Below, one piece after another: positions 26,943-35,767 of a stretch of 64,000 nucleotides of DNA. The translations under genes and the position numbers were made by a program. Under the pieces are notes generated by a model. It saw only the letters and a program-made list of their open reading frames with translations. It was not told where the DNA came from and ran no database searches. Every line of letters begins with the position of its first letter. Within the stretch, counting starts at the first letter, position 1. This DNA comes from Pedobacter polysacchareus (GTDB taxonomy: Bacteria > Bacteroidota > Bacteroidia > Sphingobacteriales > Sphingobacteriaceae). The stretch is from NCBI RefSeq assembly GCF_019802255.1, contig NZ_JAHYSS010000003.1:186001-250000 (forward strand). Direction: 5' to 3'.

Positions 26943-28736
26943 CTATTTAATTGGTTCTACACGGAACCAATCCAGGTCAACATATCCAGAATCATTGCTT
27001 TTTCCTTTTTTAACCGCAAAAAGGCCCATTTTTGCGCCTATCCACTGCCCTTCTTCTGCCTGGAAAGATCCCGGAATCGCTTTAAAGTCCTTCCCGTCAA
27101 GGCTGTAACTAAAGGTACAGACAGCTCCCTCCTTTACCTGAACCCGCAAATAAACGTCCTCTGCCTGAACATGACTGATTGGAGGTGCGAAATTTCCTTT
27201 TATCTTTTCTTTTGCCAATACCTCTTTCCAATCCGCAATCTTGATTTCCTGTTCCCTTTTGCCTTTAGCTGCATCCATACAGTTGGTATACACTAAAGAG
27301 AGTACTCCTTTATTACTTTTCAAAGCAAGGTTCGCATAGCTTCTGCCCATTATAATCAGACCCACTTTTTCTTCCTCCAATTTTACACTCGCATTAAATG
27401 TAATTTTTGCCGTAGCCATAAACTCCTCTGCAGGGAATTTTTGTAAGAGCAGGTTGGGTACTTCCCAATAATTATTCATTTCTTCTGGGCCCGCTTGGGT
27501 GAAAAACCTTAAGCTTCCTTTTCCAGGATTCATAAATGCCCAGGTCGCTTCAGGATTCGCCTGCCACTGCCACTGAAGGCCCATCCTATTTTCATTAAAC
27601 TCGTCGCTTTCTGCTGGCGTAGTTATTGGGTAAACCTTTGCCACAGCCGGTTTTTTATATTCCAAAACTGGAGTTCCAATTCCTGTTCCCGCAGGATCAA
27701 TTCCGATGACCGGCCAGTCTTTAATCCATTTCATCGGTTGTAAATGTACCACACGGCCATAAACGCCTTTATCCTGGAAATGCAAGAACCAGTCTTCACC
27801 GCCTGGCGTGTCTACCCAAGCCCCCTGATGAGGGCCGTTTATTGGAGATTTCCCCTGATCCATCACAACTTTTCTTTCATAAGGACCATACACGTTTTTC
27901 GAACGCAATACCAGCTGCCATCCGGTAGCAACACCCCCTGCAGGTGCAAACAGATAATAGTAACCGTTTCGCTTATAAAATTTAGGCCCTTCAATGGTTG
28001 GGTCATCTTCATGACCGTCATAAACCAACTGGCCCTGATCGATGGCCCGATCTCCAGCTTCATTAAGCCTTTTAACCGCTAGCACACTTTTAATTCCCGC
28101 CCGACTACCGGCATAAGCATATGCCAGATAAACTTTGCCATCCTCATCCCAAAGCGGACAAGGATCAATCAATCCTTTTCCTGCGGCCACCATGACTGGT
28201 GCAGACCATTCTCCGCGCGGATCTTTCGCTTTAATCAGGTATATCCCAAAGTCCGGATCCGGGTAATAAATATAAAATTCTCCTTTATGATAACGAATTG
28301 CTGGTGCCCAAACCCCATTTCCATGTTGCGTTTTCGAGAAATGAGCTTCCGGAATTTGACGCGTTAAAGCATGGCCGATAATTGACCAATTCACCAGATC
28401 TTTCGAATGAAGGATCGGCAAACCAGGTACGCCATCAAAACTTGAGGCAATCATGTAATAATCATCGCCTACACGAATTGCATCTGGATCTGAATAATCA
28501 GCGTTCAAAATTGGGTTTTTATACTTTCCATTCCCAAGGTCGGCCACCCAGACTTTACTGATGCTGGTTTTAGCAGGGACTGATCTTTCCCTTGCTGTGC
28601 TTCCAATCTTGACCACACTTCCTTTTACATCTTTCGGAGCTTGTGCCATCACCGTTCCTCCGCAAAGGAGAAAACTTGCCATCCATAAACTACTCCTCCA
28701 TAAAGGGCGATTTTTAATTATTGTTTCGGCTTCCAT
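26943..28736 (-). CDS. Glycoside hydrolase family 43 (arabinosidase/xylosidase-like)
   Basis: Five-bladed beta-propeller glycosidase, 597 aa, with a signal sequence. Catalytic positions are visible: Asp in DYSDPDAIRVGDDYY, Asp in GLIDPCPLWDEDG, and the acid Glu in TIEGPKFYKRNGYYYLF. The C-terminal 200 residues form a concanavalin-like beta-sandwich, usual in the longer GH43 proteins. Likely substrates are arabinose or xylose side chains of pectin; the exact specificity cannot be read. It overlaps the upstream CE8 gene by 19 bp and ends the SusC unit. Confidence 0.85.
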   Translation of the reverse strand: MEAETIIKNRPLWRSSLWMASFLLCGGTVMAQAPKDVKGSVVKIGSTARERSVPAKTSISKVWVADLGNGKYKNPILNADYSDPDAIRVGDDYYMIASSFDGVPGLPILHSKDLVNWSIIGHALTRQIPEAHFSKTQHGNGVWAPAIRYHKGEFYIYYPDPDFGIYLIKAKDPRGEWSAPVMVAAGKGLIDPCPLWDEDGKVYLAYAYAGSRAGIKSVLAVKRLNEAGDRAIDQGQLVYDGHEDDPTIEGPKFYKRNGYYYLFAPAGGVATGWQLVLRSKNVYGPYERKVVMDQGKSPINGPHQGAWVDTPGGEDWFLHFQDKGVYGRVVHLQPMKWIKDWPVIGIDPAGTGIGTPVLEYKKPAVAKVYPITTPAESDEFNENRMGLQWQWQANPEATWAFMNPGKGSLRFFTQAGPEEMNNYWEVPNLLLQKFPAEEFMATAKITFNASVKLEEEKVGLIIMGRSYANLALKSNKGVLSLVYTNCMDAAKGKREQEIKIADWKEVLAKEKIKGNFAPPISHVQAEDVYLRVQVKEGAVCTFSYSLDGKDFKAIPGSFQAEEGQWIGAKMGLFAVKKGKSNDSGYVDLDWFRVEPIK

Positions 28737-29692
28737 AAACTATTTCCTGAAAATATCTTGACTAATGTATATGCTTTGGCTTCTTGCTTTGACAACTGCT
28801 TTGACCATTCGATTCTTTCCTTAGCAACTCCTCCCGGACCTTTCGAACCATATTCTGCATAATAGCTGGACTTATGGTTATCGTTTTCATTCCAGGCACG
28901 CCAACCCGTAGGTAAAATATGGGAATCCATATCCGTGTTTATAAATACCGTATTTGCATAAGGACGCCATGGCCTGCCAAGGTTTACTTTTTCTATACCA
29001 GGAGCTGCCGTTAGTTTACAGTCAATAAAGACAAAACCGTAGCGTTGTGCCGCTGTGGTTGAAGCAGCGGTGATGTAGGAGTTTTTCTTACTATGAATAT
29101 GACAACGTTCAAAAACGACGGTTGCTGCACCAAAAATAAAATCAGTGGTTCCTTCGATATAACAGTCCAGATAATATTGCCTGCTGGTATCTACAGCAGG
29201 GAAAAGTGTATCCTGATTCCCTAATATCCGGCAATTCTTAACCACCACGCGGTCGCCCTCCGTATGCAACGCAACCGCTTGGCCAACCGGTCCTGCGCTA
29301 TTTTCAATCGTCAGTCGTTCAGCCCTGAAATCATTTCCCTGAACCAATAACGTATAGGAATTATAAGTATTAAAACCTTCCTTGCCCGAATAATCACCGT
29401 TAGAGATCACCGTATTAGCAGAATCTTCTCCTAAAAGAAAGACTTTCGTTTTCCAGGAAGGCACGATCAGCTTCTCTTGATAAACTCCTTTTTTAATGTG
29501 GATGGTGACTACTGAATCAGAGAAATCGCGCACCGCATTGATGGCTGCCTGAATCGTTTGAAAATCAGCAGTACCATCTTTACTTACGGTAAAAGATCTA
29601 GGGACCTTTTGAACCTTTTTCTGATCCTGTGCTTTCGTTTCAAAACAAACGCAAAACAAAAGGAATAAGATTAATTTTTTGCTGGCACCCAT
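28718..29692 (-). CDS. Pectin methylesterase CE8 (second copy)
   Basis: Removes methyl esters from homogalacturonan; 324 aa with signal peptide (cleavage near FETKAQ). Catalytic Asp residues are in GNQDTLFP and GTTDFIFGAA, and the Arg/Trp pair is in LGRPWRPYA. It overlaps the other CE8 gene by 22 bp and GH43 by 19 bp, so the three are tightly coupled. The two CE8 proteins are clearly paralogous but divergent. Confidence 0.93.
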   Translation of the reverse strand: MGASKKLILFLLFCVCFETKAQDQKKVQKVPRSFTVSKDGTADFQTIQAAINAVRDFSDSVVTIHIKKGVYQEKLIVPSWKTKVFLLGEDSANTVISNGDYSGKEGFNTYNSYTLLVQGNDFRAERLTIENSAGPVGQAVALHTEGDRVVVKNCRILGNQDTLFPAVDTSRQYYLDCYIEGTTDFIFGAATVVFERCHIHSKKNSYITAASTTAAQRYGFVFIDCKLTAAPGIEKVNLGRPWRPYANTVFINTDMDSHILPTGWRAWNENDNHKSSYYAEYGSKGPGGVAKERIEWSKQLSKQEAKAYTLVKIFSGNSLWKPKQ

Positions 29693-30627
29693 CCTTTAAA
29701 TATCTTTTCTAATGTATACTCTGCAGCTTCCTGATCATTCAGCTGCCTAGACCAACTCACTCTATTAGCAATGGAACTTCCTCGCCCTGTATTCTTGTAT
29801 TCCGCATAAAAAGCAGTTTGCTCATTGCTTGTTTTACCCCAATTGTTCCATCCTGCTGCGTTAATCATTGCACCAAGGTCACAATTCAGAAAAACAACCT
29901 TAGCATACGGACGCCATGGTCTGCCTAAATAAACAGATTGTGCAGCCGCAGTTCCGGTCAGCTTACAATTCAAAAACACGTAGCCATGTTTTACTGAATC
30001 CGGTGCAGAAGAAGCAGTAACAAATCCCGGCGACTTACAAAAGAGCTCGCAATCTTCAAATACCGCAGTGGCTGATCCGAAGATAAAATCTACCGTTCCA
30101 CTGATAAAACACCGGTAAAAGTATTGTTTACTGCCCTGACCATAAGTATACAAAGTATCCTGAAAACCCAGCATTCTACAATTCAAAAAGCTGGCTTTAT
30201 CACCAGCTACCCATAGCGCTACAGCCTGACCTACCGGCCCAGCTGTATTTTCAAAAGTGATGTTCTTTGCAGTAAATTCATCTCCATAGATGTAAAATCC
30301 AGCAGATCCTGAGGTGCCCATTTCCTCACCAAAGCGGTTTTTCTTTTGCGCGTAATCATCGTAAGTGAGGATAGTCTTCTCTACATCTTCCCCAATCAGT
30401 GTCACCATTTTCTTAGAAGCCGAAAGATTCAGCTTCTCTTTGTATTTTCCATTTTTTATAAAAATGGTAGTAGTCACCTTTCTAAAATCTGGAACGGCAT
30501 TGATCGCTTCCTGGACCGTTTTAAAATCACCGCTGCCATCCTGGGCAACCACAAGTCGCCGATCTTCCGCTTTTAGCTGTCCAAGACTAAAAACACCAAA
30601 GACCGCGAGCCATAATATCATCTTCAT
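29671..30627 (-). CDS. Pectin methylesterase CE8 (first copy)
   Basis: A 318-aa pectinesterase with signal peptide (cleavage near LKAED). The active-site set is complete: GFQDTLYT, GTVDFIFGSA and LGRPWRPYA. It starts 4 bp inside the end of a CE12 gene (ATGA overlap). Compared with the second copy it has a longer loop around the KKNRFGEEMGTSG region. The pair may differ in preference for methylation pattern or chain length, which is inference. Confidence 0.93.
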   Translation of the reverse strand: MKMILWLAVFGVFSLGQLKAEDRRLVVAQDGSGDFKTVQEAINAVPDFRKVTTTIFIKNGKYKEKLNLSASKKMVTLIGEDVEKTILTYDDYAQKKNRFGEEMGTSGSAGFYIYGDEFTAKNITFENTAGPVGQAVALWVAGDKASFLNCRMLGFQDTLYTYGQGSKQYFYRCFISGTVDFIFGSATAVFEDCELFCKSPGFVTASSAPDSVKHGYVFLNCKLTGTAAAQSVYLGRPWRPYAKVVFLNCDLGAMINAAGWNNWGKTSNEQTAFYAEYKNTGRGSSIANRVSWSRQLNDQEAAEYTLEKIFKGWVPAKN

Positions 30628-31421
30628 TTCTTTGCTGGTTTTGGTTTAACAATGTAATTACAAAGCTCCAGTTGTTGCTTTTTCATTTCCGAGAGCACAA
30701 GCTGCGCTATTTTTCTGGCGCCAAATTCATTAAAATGAGTATTGTCTTTTTTTCCTTCCGGATAATTTGGATGAGCAGCTGGTTCAAGCTGCATAAACAA
30801 CTTTTTAGTAGCCTCTGGACCCATTTTCTGATAGAGCGCCCTACTGTCTCTATCCAAATCAATTAAAGGTACCCCATACATTCTTGCCACTTCGTATACC
30901 GCAGCGGTATATTCCGCATGTGTTTCTTTTGCCTGTCCGTTTTGATCAAAGCTCATTCTGGATACTGGTGTAATCAGCACAGGAATCGTATTTTTCGCCC
31001 TGCTTTCTTTGATAAACCGACCAAGGTTTACTTTATAATCGGCCACAGGTGTATACCTGTCTTTATACTTTTCTTCTTTAGCCTCATCATTATGGCCAAA
31101 CTGTATCAGTACATAATCCCCTTTGCTTAAGCTGTCTGCCAGATTTTCCCAACGTTTTTCAGAAAGGAACGTCCTGGTGCTTCGACCACCCTTCGCACGA
31201 TTGTTAAATTGCACCTCCGTACTAAAGAAACCGGCAAAAGGCATCCCCCAACCCGTTAATGGTGCTCTGGAACTTTCGTAGTTGCACATCGTCGAATCCC
31301 CAATCATCCAAACATTAATTGGTTTTCGGAAAGGGATAAATGCACTGCATACCCACAAAAGGCCAACTGCAGCTATTTTAAATTTTCTAAATCGAGAGAT
31401 TTGAATCATTTCTTGCTTCAT
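30624..31421 (-). CDS. Rhamnogalacturonan acetylesterase CE12 (second copy)
   Basis: SGNH-fold esterase, 265 aa, expected to remove acetyl groups from rhamnogalacturonan or galacturonan. Block I is MIGDSTMCNYE, block III QFGHNDEAKE, and the Asp-His pair is in DNTHFNEFGAR. The N-terminus holds a hydrophobic signal stretch (AAVGLLWVCSAFIP). A 97-bp gap separates it from the first CE12 copy. I see no regulon operator in that gap. Confidence 0.9.
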   Translation of the reverse strand: MKQEMIQISRFRKFKIAAVGLLWVCSAFIPFRKPINVWMIGDSTMCNYESSRAPLTGWGMPFAGFFSTEVQFNNRAKGGRSTRTFLSEKRWENLADSLSKGDYVLIQFGHNDEAKEEKYKDRYTPVADYKVNLGRFIKESRAKNTIPVLITPVSRMSFDQNGQAKETHAEYTAAVYEVARMYGVPLIDLDRDSRALYQKMGPEATKKLFMQLEPAAHPNYPEGKKDNTHFNEFGARKIAQLVLSEMKKQQLELCNYIVKPKPAKK

Positions 31422-31518
31422 TTTTCATTTCGCCAAACCCCATCTTCATACAAACCAACCCTCCAATTCAGCTTATTTAATCATCTTTTTACTGAAGTAT
31501 AGTAAAATTTACTTTTGC

Positions 31519-32268
31519 TTATTTAACCAGATACGCTAATACCGGTAAATGCAATGCCCTCATTTCCTTTAAAACCAGCTGAGCCATTTCCCTTGCACCA
31601 AGCTCATTAAAATGTGTATCGTCTTTTTTTCCCTCCGGATAATTCGGATGCTCTCCCGGTTCCAAATGATTGAACAGTAATTTACTCTGCTCAGGACCAT
31701 ACTGCTGTAATAACACCTGACTCTTTAAGTCCAGGTCAATCAGCGGAACTGCCGCTGATTTTGCCAGTTCCCTAACCAGATCAGCATACACCTGATGTGT
31801 TTCTTTAACTTTTCCATCTGTATCAAAACTTCTTCTGGCGACTGGCGTAATCAATATGGGTATCGCTCCCTTTGCCCGGCTCTCCAGAACAAACTTCGAT
31901 AAGTTCTTTACGAAATCCACTTCGGATGTATAACTAGCCTTGGTTTTAACTTCATCATTATGTCCAAATTGAATCATCACATAATCACCTTTTTGAAGCT
32001 CCGAAACCACCGGTGCCCATAAGTTCTCTGCAATAAAGGTTTTGGTACTTCTACCATTCTTCGCCCGGTTATCAACCAGAACTTCTTTACTGAAAAAGTT
32101 CGCAAAAGGCATTCCCCATCCTGTTTCAGGGAAGGCGCTTGCTGACTTAACAGCAAGCGTGGAATCCCCAATCAGGTATATGGTCAATTTTTTACTGGCA
32201 GGAATAAAAGATACCATTCCTAAAGCCAAACAAATAAAAACAACCGGCCAATTATATCTTTTCATCAT
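31519..32268 (-). CDS. Rhamnogalacturonan acetylesterase CE12 (first copy)
   Basis: A 249-aa SGNH esterase paralogous to the next CE12 gene. Block I LIGDSTLAVKS, block III QFGHNDEVKTK and DDTHFNELGAR are all present. A signal peptide is visible at the N-terminus (VFICLALGMVSFIPA). It starts 6 bp after the beta-helix lipoprotein stops. Tandem CE12 genes suggest removal of acetyl groups at different positions of the backbone, which is inference. Confidence 0.9.
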   Translation of the reverse strand: MMKRYNWPVVFICLALGMVSFIPASKKLTIYLIGDSTLAVKSASAFPETGWGMPFANFFSKEVLVDNRAKNGRSTKTFIAENLWAPVVSELQKGDYVMIQFGHNDEVKTKASYTSEVDFVKNLSKFVLESRAKGAIPILITPVARRSFDTDGKVKETHQVYADLVRELAKSAAVPLIDLDLKSQVLLQQYGPEQSKLLFNHLEPGEHPNYPEGKKDDTHFNELGAREMAQLVLKEMRALHLPVLAYLVK

Positions 32269-32274
32269 TATATT

Positions 32275-33882
32275 TTAAAATGTCCATCTTGGATCACCCA
32301 AGGGCCCTCCACTTGTACTGCTCGTCCATAGTAATGATCCTGCAGGTAAATTAAACTTAACCGTTGCTGCATTCCATCCCGGATCAACTGTTTGTCCCTG
32401 CGTAGATGCGCCTGGCAAAGGCAATGCCGTTCCACCTATCGCTGTTTTCAGGTTAAAGGTATTGTTATTGGTAAAAGAGATAGATGAAGATCCCGCAGTA
32501 CTATTGATCACTCCCAATATCACCCCTGAGCGCGGCCCATTGGCTAGAATCGAATTTCTAAAGGTAAAGTTCACTGGATTTGCTGCTGCATTAATCAATA
32601 GATAATTGCTGTTAAAGCCAATGTTATTGATGGTACAGCTGCGAATAGTGATTTCAGCAGGTGTTCCAGGTATCACCGTTCTACAACTCACCAAGCCTGG
32701 AGAACTGTTAAAGATGGTACTATTGGTAATGGTTAATGATTTATAGGCCAGCTTATCCATGTGAAAAAGGTAATAATTCGCACCCGATATCTCATAAATC
32801 AGGCAATTATTAAAGGCAAGATCTTCCATCGTGAACAGACTGCCACGATCACACCTTACAATACCAGTACTGATGCCGTGAATCCAGGAGTTGGTTGCCC
32901 TCACAGTTTTGAAAGCCGCCGCTGCCGCATTTGAATTGGCACTGGTCAGATCGCAGAAATAAGTAGCGATATAGGCTGTTCCGTCAAAGTTAATCCCAGT
33001 AACTGCCAAGCCTGCTCCGGTACCAAATAATGCAAATCCTTTAAAGTTTACTTTTACCAATTCTGGATTGTCATTTACAGACCTCAAATTGATCATTTTC
33101 CCGCTAAGCGTGATGACTGCCGGTAATTCGTAAGTTCCATTTTCCAGACCGATCACTGCATTATCTCCGGCATTCGCAATAATGGCAGCCAGGTTATCTC
33201 CAGGACTCACTTTAACGGTGTATACAATTACTGCAGTAGTGCTAAAAGTTGTATAACCATTGCTTTTTGTTCCGGAAAACAGTTCTGCAGTATATTTCGT
33301 GCTGTTGCTGAGTCCGGAAATGGTCACTTTCTTGTTGGCAATATCTGCTGAGCTCAAGGCAGTCGTAATTGCCGGCCCTGTTTCAGGGGTAACCACAATT
33401 TTTGAACCTTCAGGTACCGTCGAAAAATATAAGGTAACACTGCTTTCTCTAGCTACAGTCAGGTCGTCACGGAACAACTGCGTGCCTACAATCTTAAATC
33501 CACCATTGGTGACAATGTATTTAGATTCCGGTTGTGATGCAGTCGCATTTGCTTTTACACGGGCAAAATATTTAAGCCTTAATTTAAGGTCTCCCTCTTT
33601 CACGGTGTAACCAGTAGTATCTGTTTTGGCGCTAAAGTCCGTCGTAGAGAACAGCGAATCTGTAGAGAAATCTACGGTGTAATTATATTGATTATTCCCT
33701 GTAAACAAAGGTGCAACCCAGGTTAACTTCGCGGAGTTTTCTGAAACTACGACTTTCACTGCAGAAACCTTGAAAATTCTTGGGGCTTCAGTTGGTTGTT
33801 CGTCCTTTTTACAGGAAGAAATGCAGAAGAATAAACTTGCCATCATCAGGCAATGACAAGCGGTGATTATATTTCTTTTCAT
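32275..33882 (-). CDS. Pectin-locus surface lipoprotein with Fn3 and beta-helix (DUF4957/DUF5123-like)
   Basis: A 535-aa lipoprotein (lipobox ISSC at about 22-25). An Fn3-like domain spans about 36-130, a second beta-sandwich about 130-210, and a right-handed beta-helix region fills the rest, with repeats such as ITNSTIFNSSPG and FRNSILANG. No lyase or hydrolase catalytic set is seen. Its place directly after SusD (12 bp) is that of the surface glycan-binding proteins of such loci, so it may hold pectin at the surface. A cryptic lyase activity cannot be excluded. Confidence 0.7.
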   Translation of the reverse strand: MKRNIITACHCLMMASLFFCISSCKKDEQPTEAPRIFKVSAVKVVVSENSAKLTWVAPLFTGNNQYNYTVDFSTDSLFSTTDFSAKTDTTGYTVKEGDLKLRLKYFARVKANATASQPESKYIVTNGGFKIVGTQLFRDDLTVARESSVTLYFSTVPEGSKIVVTPETGPAITTALSSADIANKKVTISGLSNSTKYTAELFSGTKSNGYTTFSTTAVIVYTVKVSPGDNLAAIIANAGDNAVIGLENGTYELPAVITLSGKMINLRSVNDNPELVKVNFKGFALFGTGAGLAVTGINFDGTAYIATYFCDLTSANSNAAAAAFKTVRATNSWIHGISTGIVRCDRGSLFTMEDLAFNNCLIYEISGANYYLFHMDKLAYKSLTITNSTIFNSSPGLVSCRTVIPGTPAEITIRSCTINNIGFNSNYLLINAAANPVNFTFRNSILANGPRSGVILGVINSTAGSSSISFTNNNTFNLKTAIGGTALPLPGASTQGQTVDPGWNAATVKFNLPAGSLLWTSSTSGGPLGDPRWTF

Positions 33883-33894
33883 GATTGTATAGAC

Positions 33895-35748
33895 TTAATA
33901 ACCATTATTTTGAATCAGATTCGGAGTTTCAATCATTACCGTCCTAGGATAAGGCAACAACTCCCTTTCATTCGCTTTAAAGTAGGTAACGAAACCATTT
34001 GCGGTACCCGAAATAGAGCCGGAAATAGGATCATCATTGACCGCAAAACGCCACGCTTTAGTTACATAACCACCTGCAGGCGCTCCAGATGTTCCCAATC
34101 CTTTGGTATAAAACACGGTATTTGGGGTACCACCATACAGGTCGAGATTCGCCACTTCGGCTACGCTGTTTGTTCTCAGATAATCATTTTCTTTCACATA
34201 AATGTATAGCGGTACATTTTCATAAGGTCCCTGCCCCAGCATAAAAGCCCTCAATTTATCGCGTGTTTCTTTAAATTTAGTCTCCATCAGGTTCCAGCGG
34301 ATCAAGTCGTATTTACGAATCCCTTCTCCACCAAATTCCAGCAATCGTTCTTTTACAATCGCCTCAAAAAAGGCTTGTTTATCCTGCGGAGTCGCTGGAA
34401 TCAGATTTTCAAAACCTTTATAAGCGCGTCTGCGTACTCTTTCTAATGCTGTTTGTGCAGCTGCAGTAGGTCCACCATTCACTTCATTCTCCGCTTCTGC
34501 AAACATCAGCAGCACATCAGAAAAGCGTAAAATTGGCCAGTTGATTGCGAAATTCTGAGAGGTAGAAGAATTGTTAAATGCAGTCCATGCCTTTCTGAAC
34601 TTCCCATCAGTCAGGGTATTCGCAGTATTCAGTGTTTTCTTAGAATTGTCATTGATCTCAAATACACCAATGGTTACATCCCTGCGGCAATCCATTGAAG
34701 GATCAAATTCATAAAAGTAAGTAGCAATCGCATTCATCCCTCCTCCACCTTGTCCGAAAGTAGATTTTGCAGAATACCTTAAACCATTATAATAACCCAA
34801 TTTACTATCTGTAGAAGCATTGGCGCCATAAGCAGCCACTTCCAGCATCAATTCATGGGCATCATCTAAACGCTGGCCATGCAAAGTCTTAAACACATCC
34901 TCATAGTTTGGATTTAAATTATGTACACCTGCCGCTGCAATCACCTCTGCACACTCTGTAGCAGCAATCTTATAATAGGTTAAATAATCTGCCCTACGTT
35001 CCATTTTACGACTGTCCGTACGTAAGGAATACCCACCTCTAGCCAATGCAATACGCGCTCTTAGTCCTTTAACAGCGCCTTTCGTAAAACGGAAGCTGCC
35101 ATCATTGCTCGTTAAAGACCGCCAGGGCACCAGCGTAGCAGCCAGTTCCAGGTCTTTCAGGAGCTGATCGTAAGTTTCGTCGCGGTTACTGTTGCTAAAG
35201 TTTAAAGTTGGTGCGTCAGAAGCTGGTACAAAGGTCCCCGGAACATCACCCCAATTGCGGATCAGTTCATGGTAAAACAAAGCCCTTAAAGCCAATGCTT
35301 CTCCATAATATCTGCCCATTTCTTCTTTCTGGCTAGTGCTGCCATTTTGATATATATTGGATAAAGGAATATATTTAATGCAAATATTGGCACGCTCTAC
35401 ACCTGAATACAATTGTGCAAAAGGGTTCGCAAGCTCTGTATTGTCTGCACTGGCACCGTACATGCTCACCCCTCTGCGATCAGAAGAACTGTAACTGCCG
35501 GAGGTTTTGAAGTCATCTGCACTCAGGTTTAAAATCGTTGCCAATCTATTGCCATAGCCGTTATCGCCCACCAACCTATTGTACACGCCAATCAAGGCAT
35601 TGTTTGTATATACCGTACTTTCAAAAACCGTAGTAGGCGAAGAAGTAGAAGGAGATTCAAATTCCAACGCTTTTTTACAGGAAGGAAGTACGCTTAAAGT
35701 ACCAATCGCAAAAGCCATAACGGCCGCTGATAATATTTTCGTTTTCAT
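33895..35748 (-). CDS. SusD/RagB-family pectin-binding lipoprotein
   Basis: Surface lipoprotein that closes over its SusC partner and binds oligosaccharide; 617 aa from the chosen start. The signal sequence MKTKILSAAV ends in the lipobox LPSC. The TPR-rich SusD fold is recognisable from ALALRALFYHELIRNWGDVP and from the C-terminal ERLLEFGGEGIRKYDLIRW. I chose the ATG at 35748. The longer frame to 35823 would overlap the SusC gene and add a non-signal extension. It lies 19 bp after SusC. Confidence 0.93.
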   Translation of the reverse strand: MKTKILSAAVMAFAIGTLSVLPSCKKALEFESPSTSSPTTVFESTVYTNNALIGVYNRLVGDNGYGNRLATILNLSADDFKTSGSYSSSDRRGVSMYGASADNTELANPFAQLYSGVERANICIKYIPLSNIYQNGSTSQKEEMGRYYGEALALRALFYHELIRNWGDVPGTFVPASDAPTLNFSNSNRDETYDQLLKDLELAATLVPWRSLTSNDGSFRFTKGAVKGLRARIALARGGYSLRTDSRKMERRADYLTYYKIAATECAEVIAAAGVHNLNPNYEDVFKTLHGQRLDDAHELMLEVAAYGANASTDSKLGYYNGLRYSAKSTFGQGGGGMNAIATYFYEFDPSMDCRRDVTIGVFEINDNSKKTLNTANTLTDGKFRKAWTAFNNSSTSQNFAINWPILRFSDVLLMFAEAENEVNGGPTAAAQTALERVRRRAYKGFENLIPATPQDKQAFFEAIVKERLLEFGGEGIRKYDLIRWNLMETKFKETRDKLRAFMLGQGPYENVPLYIYVKENDYLRTNSVAEVANLDLYGGTPNTVFYTKGLGTSGAPAGGYVTKAWRFAVNDDPISGSISGTANGFVTYFKANERELLPYPRTVMIETPNLIQNNGY

Positions 35749-35767
35749 TTCTTTAATTCTGAGTAGA

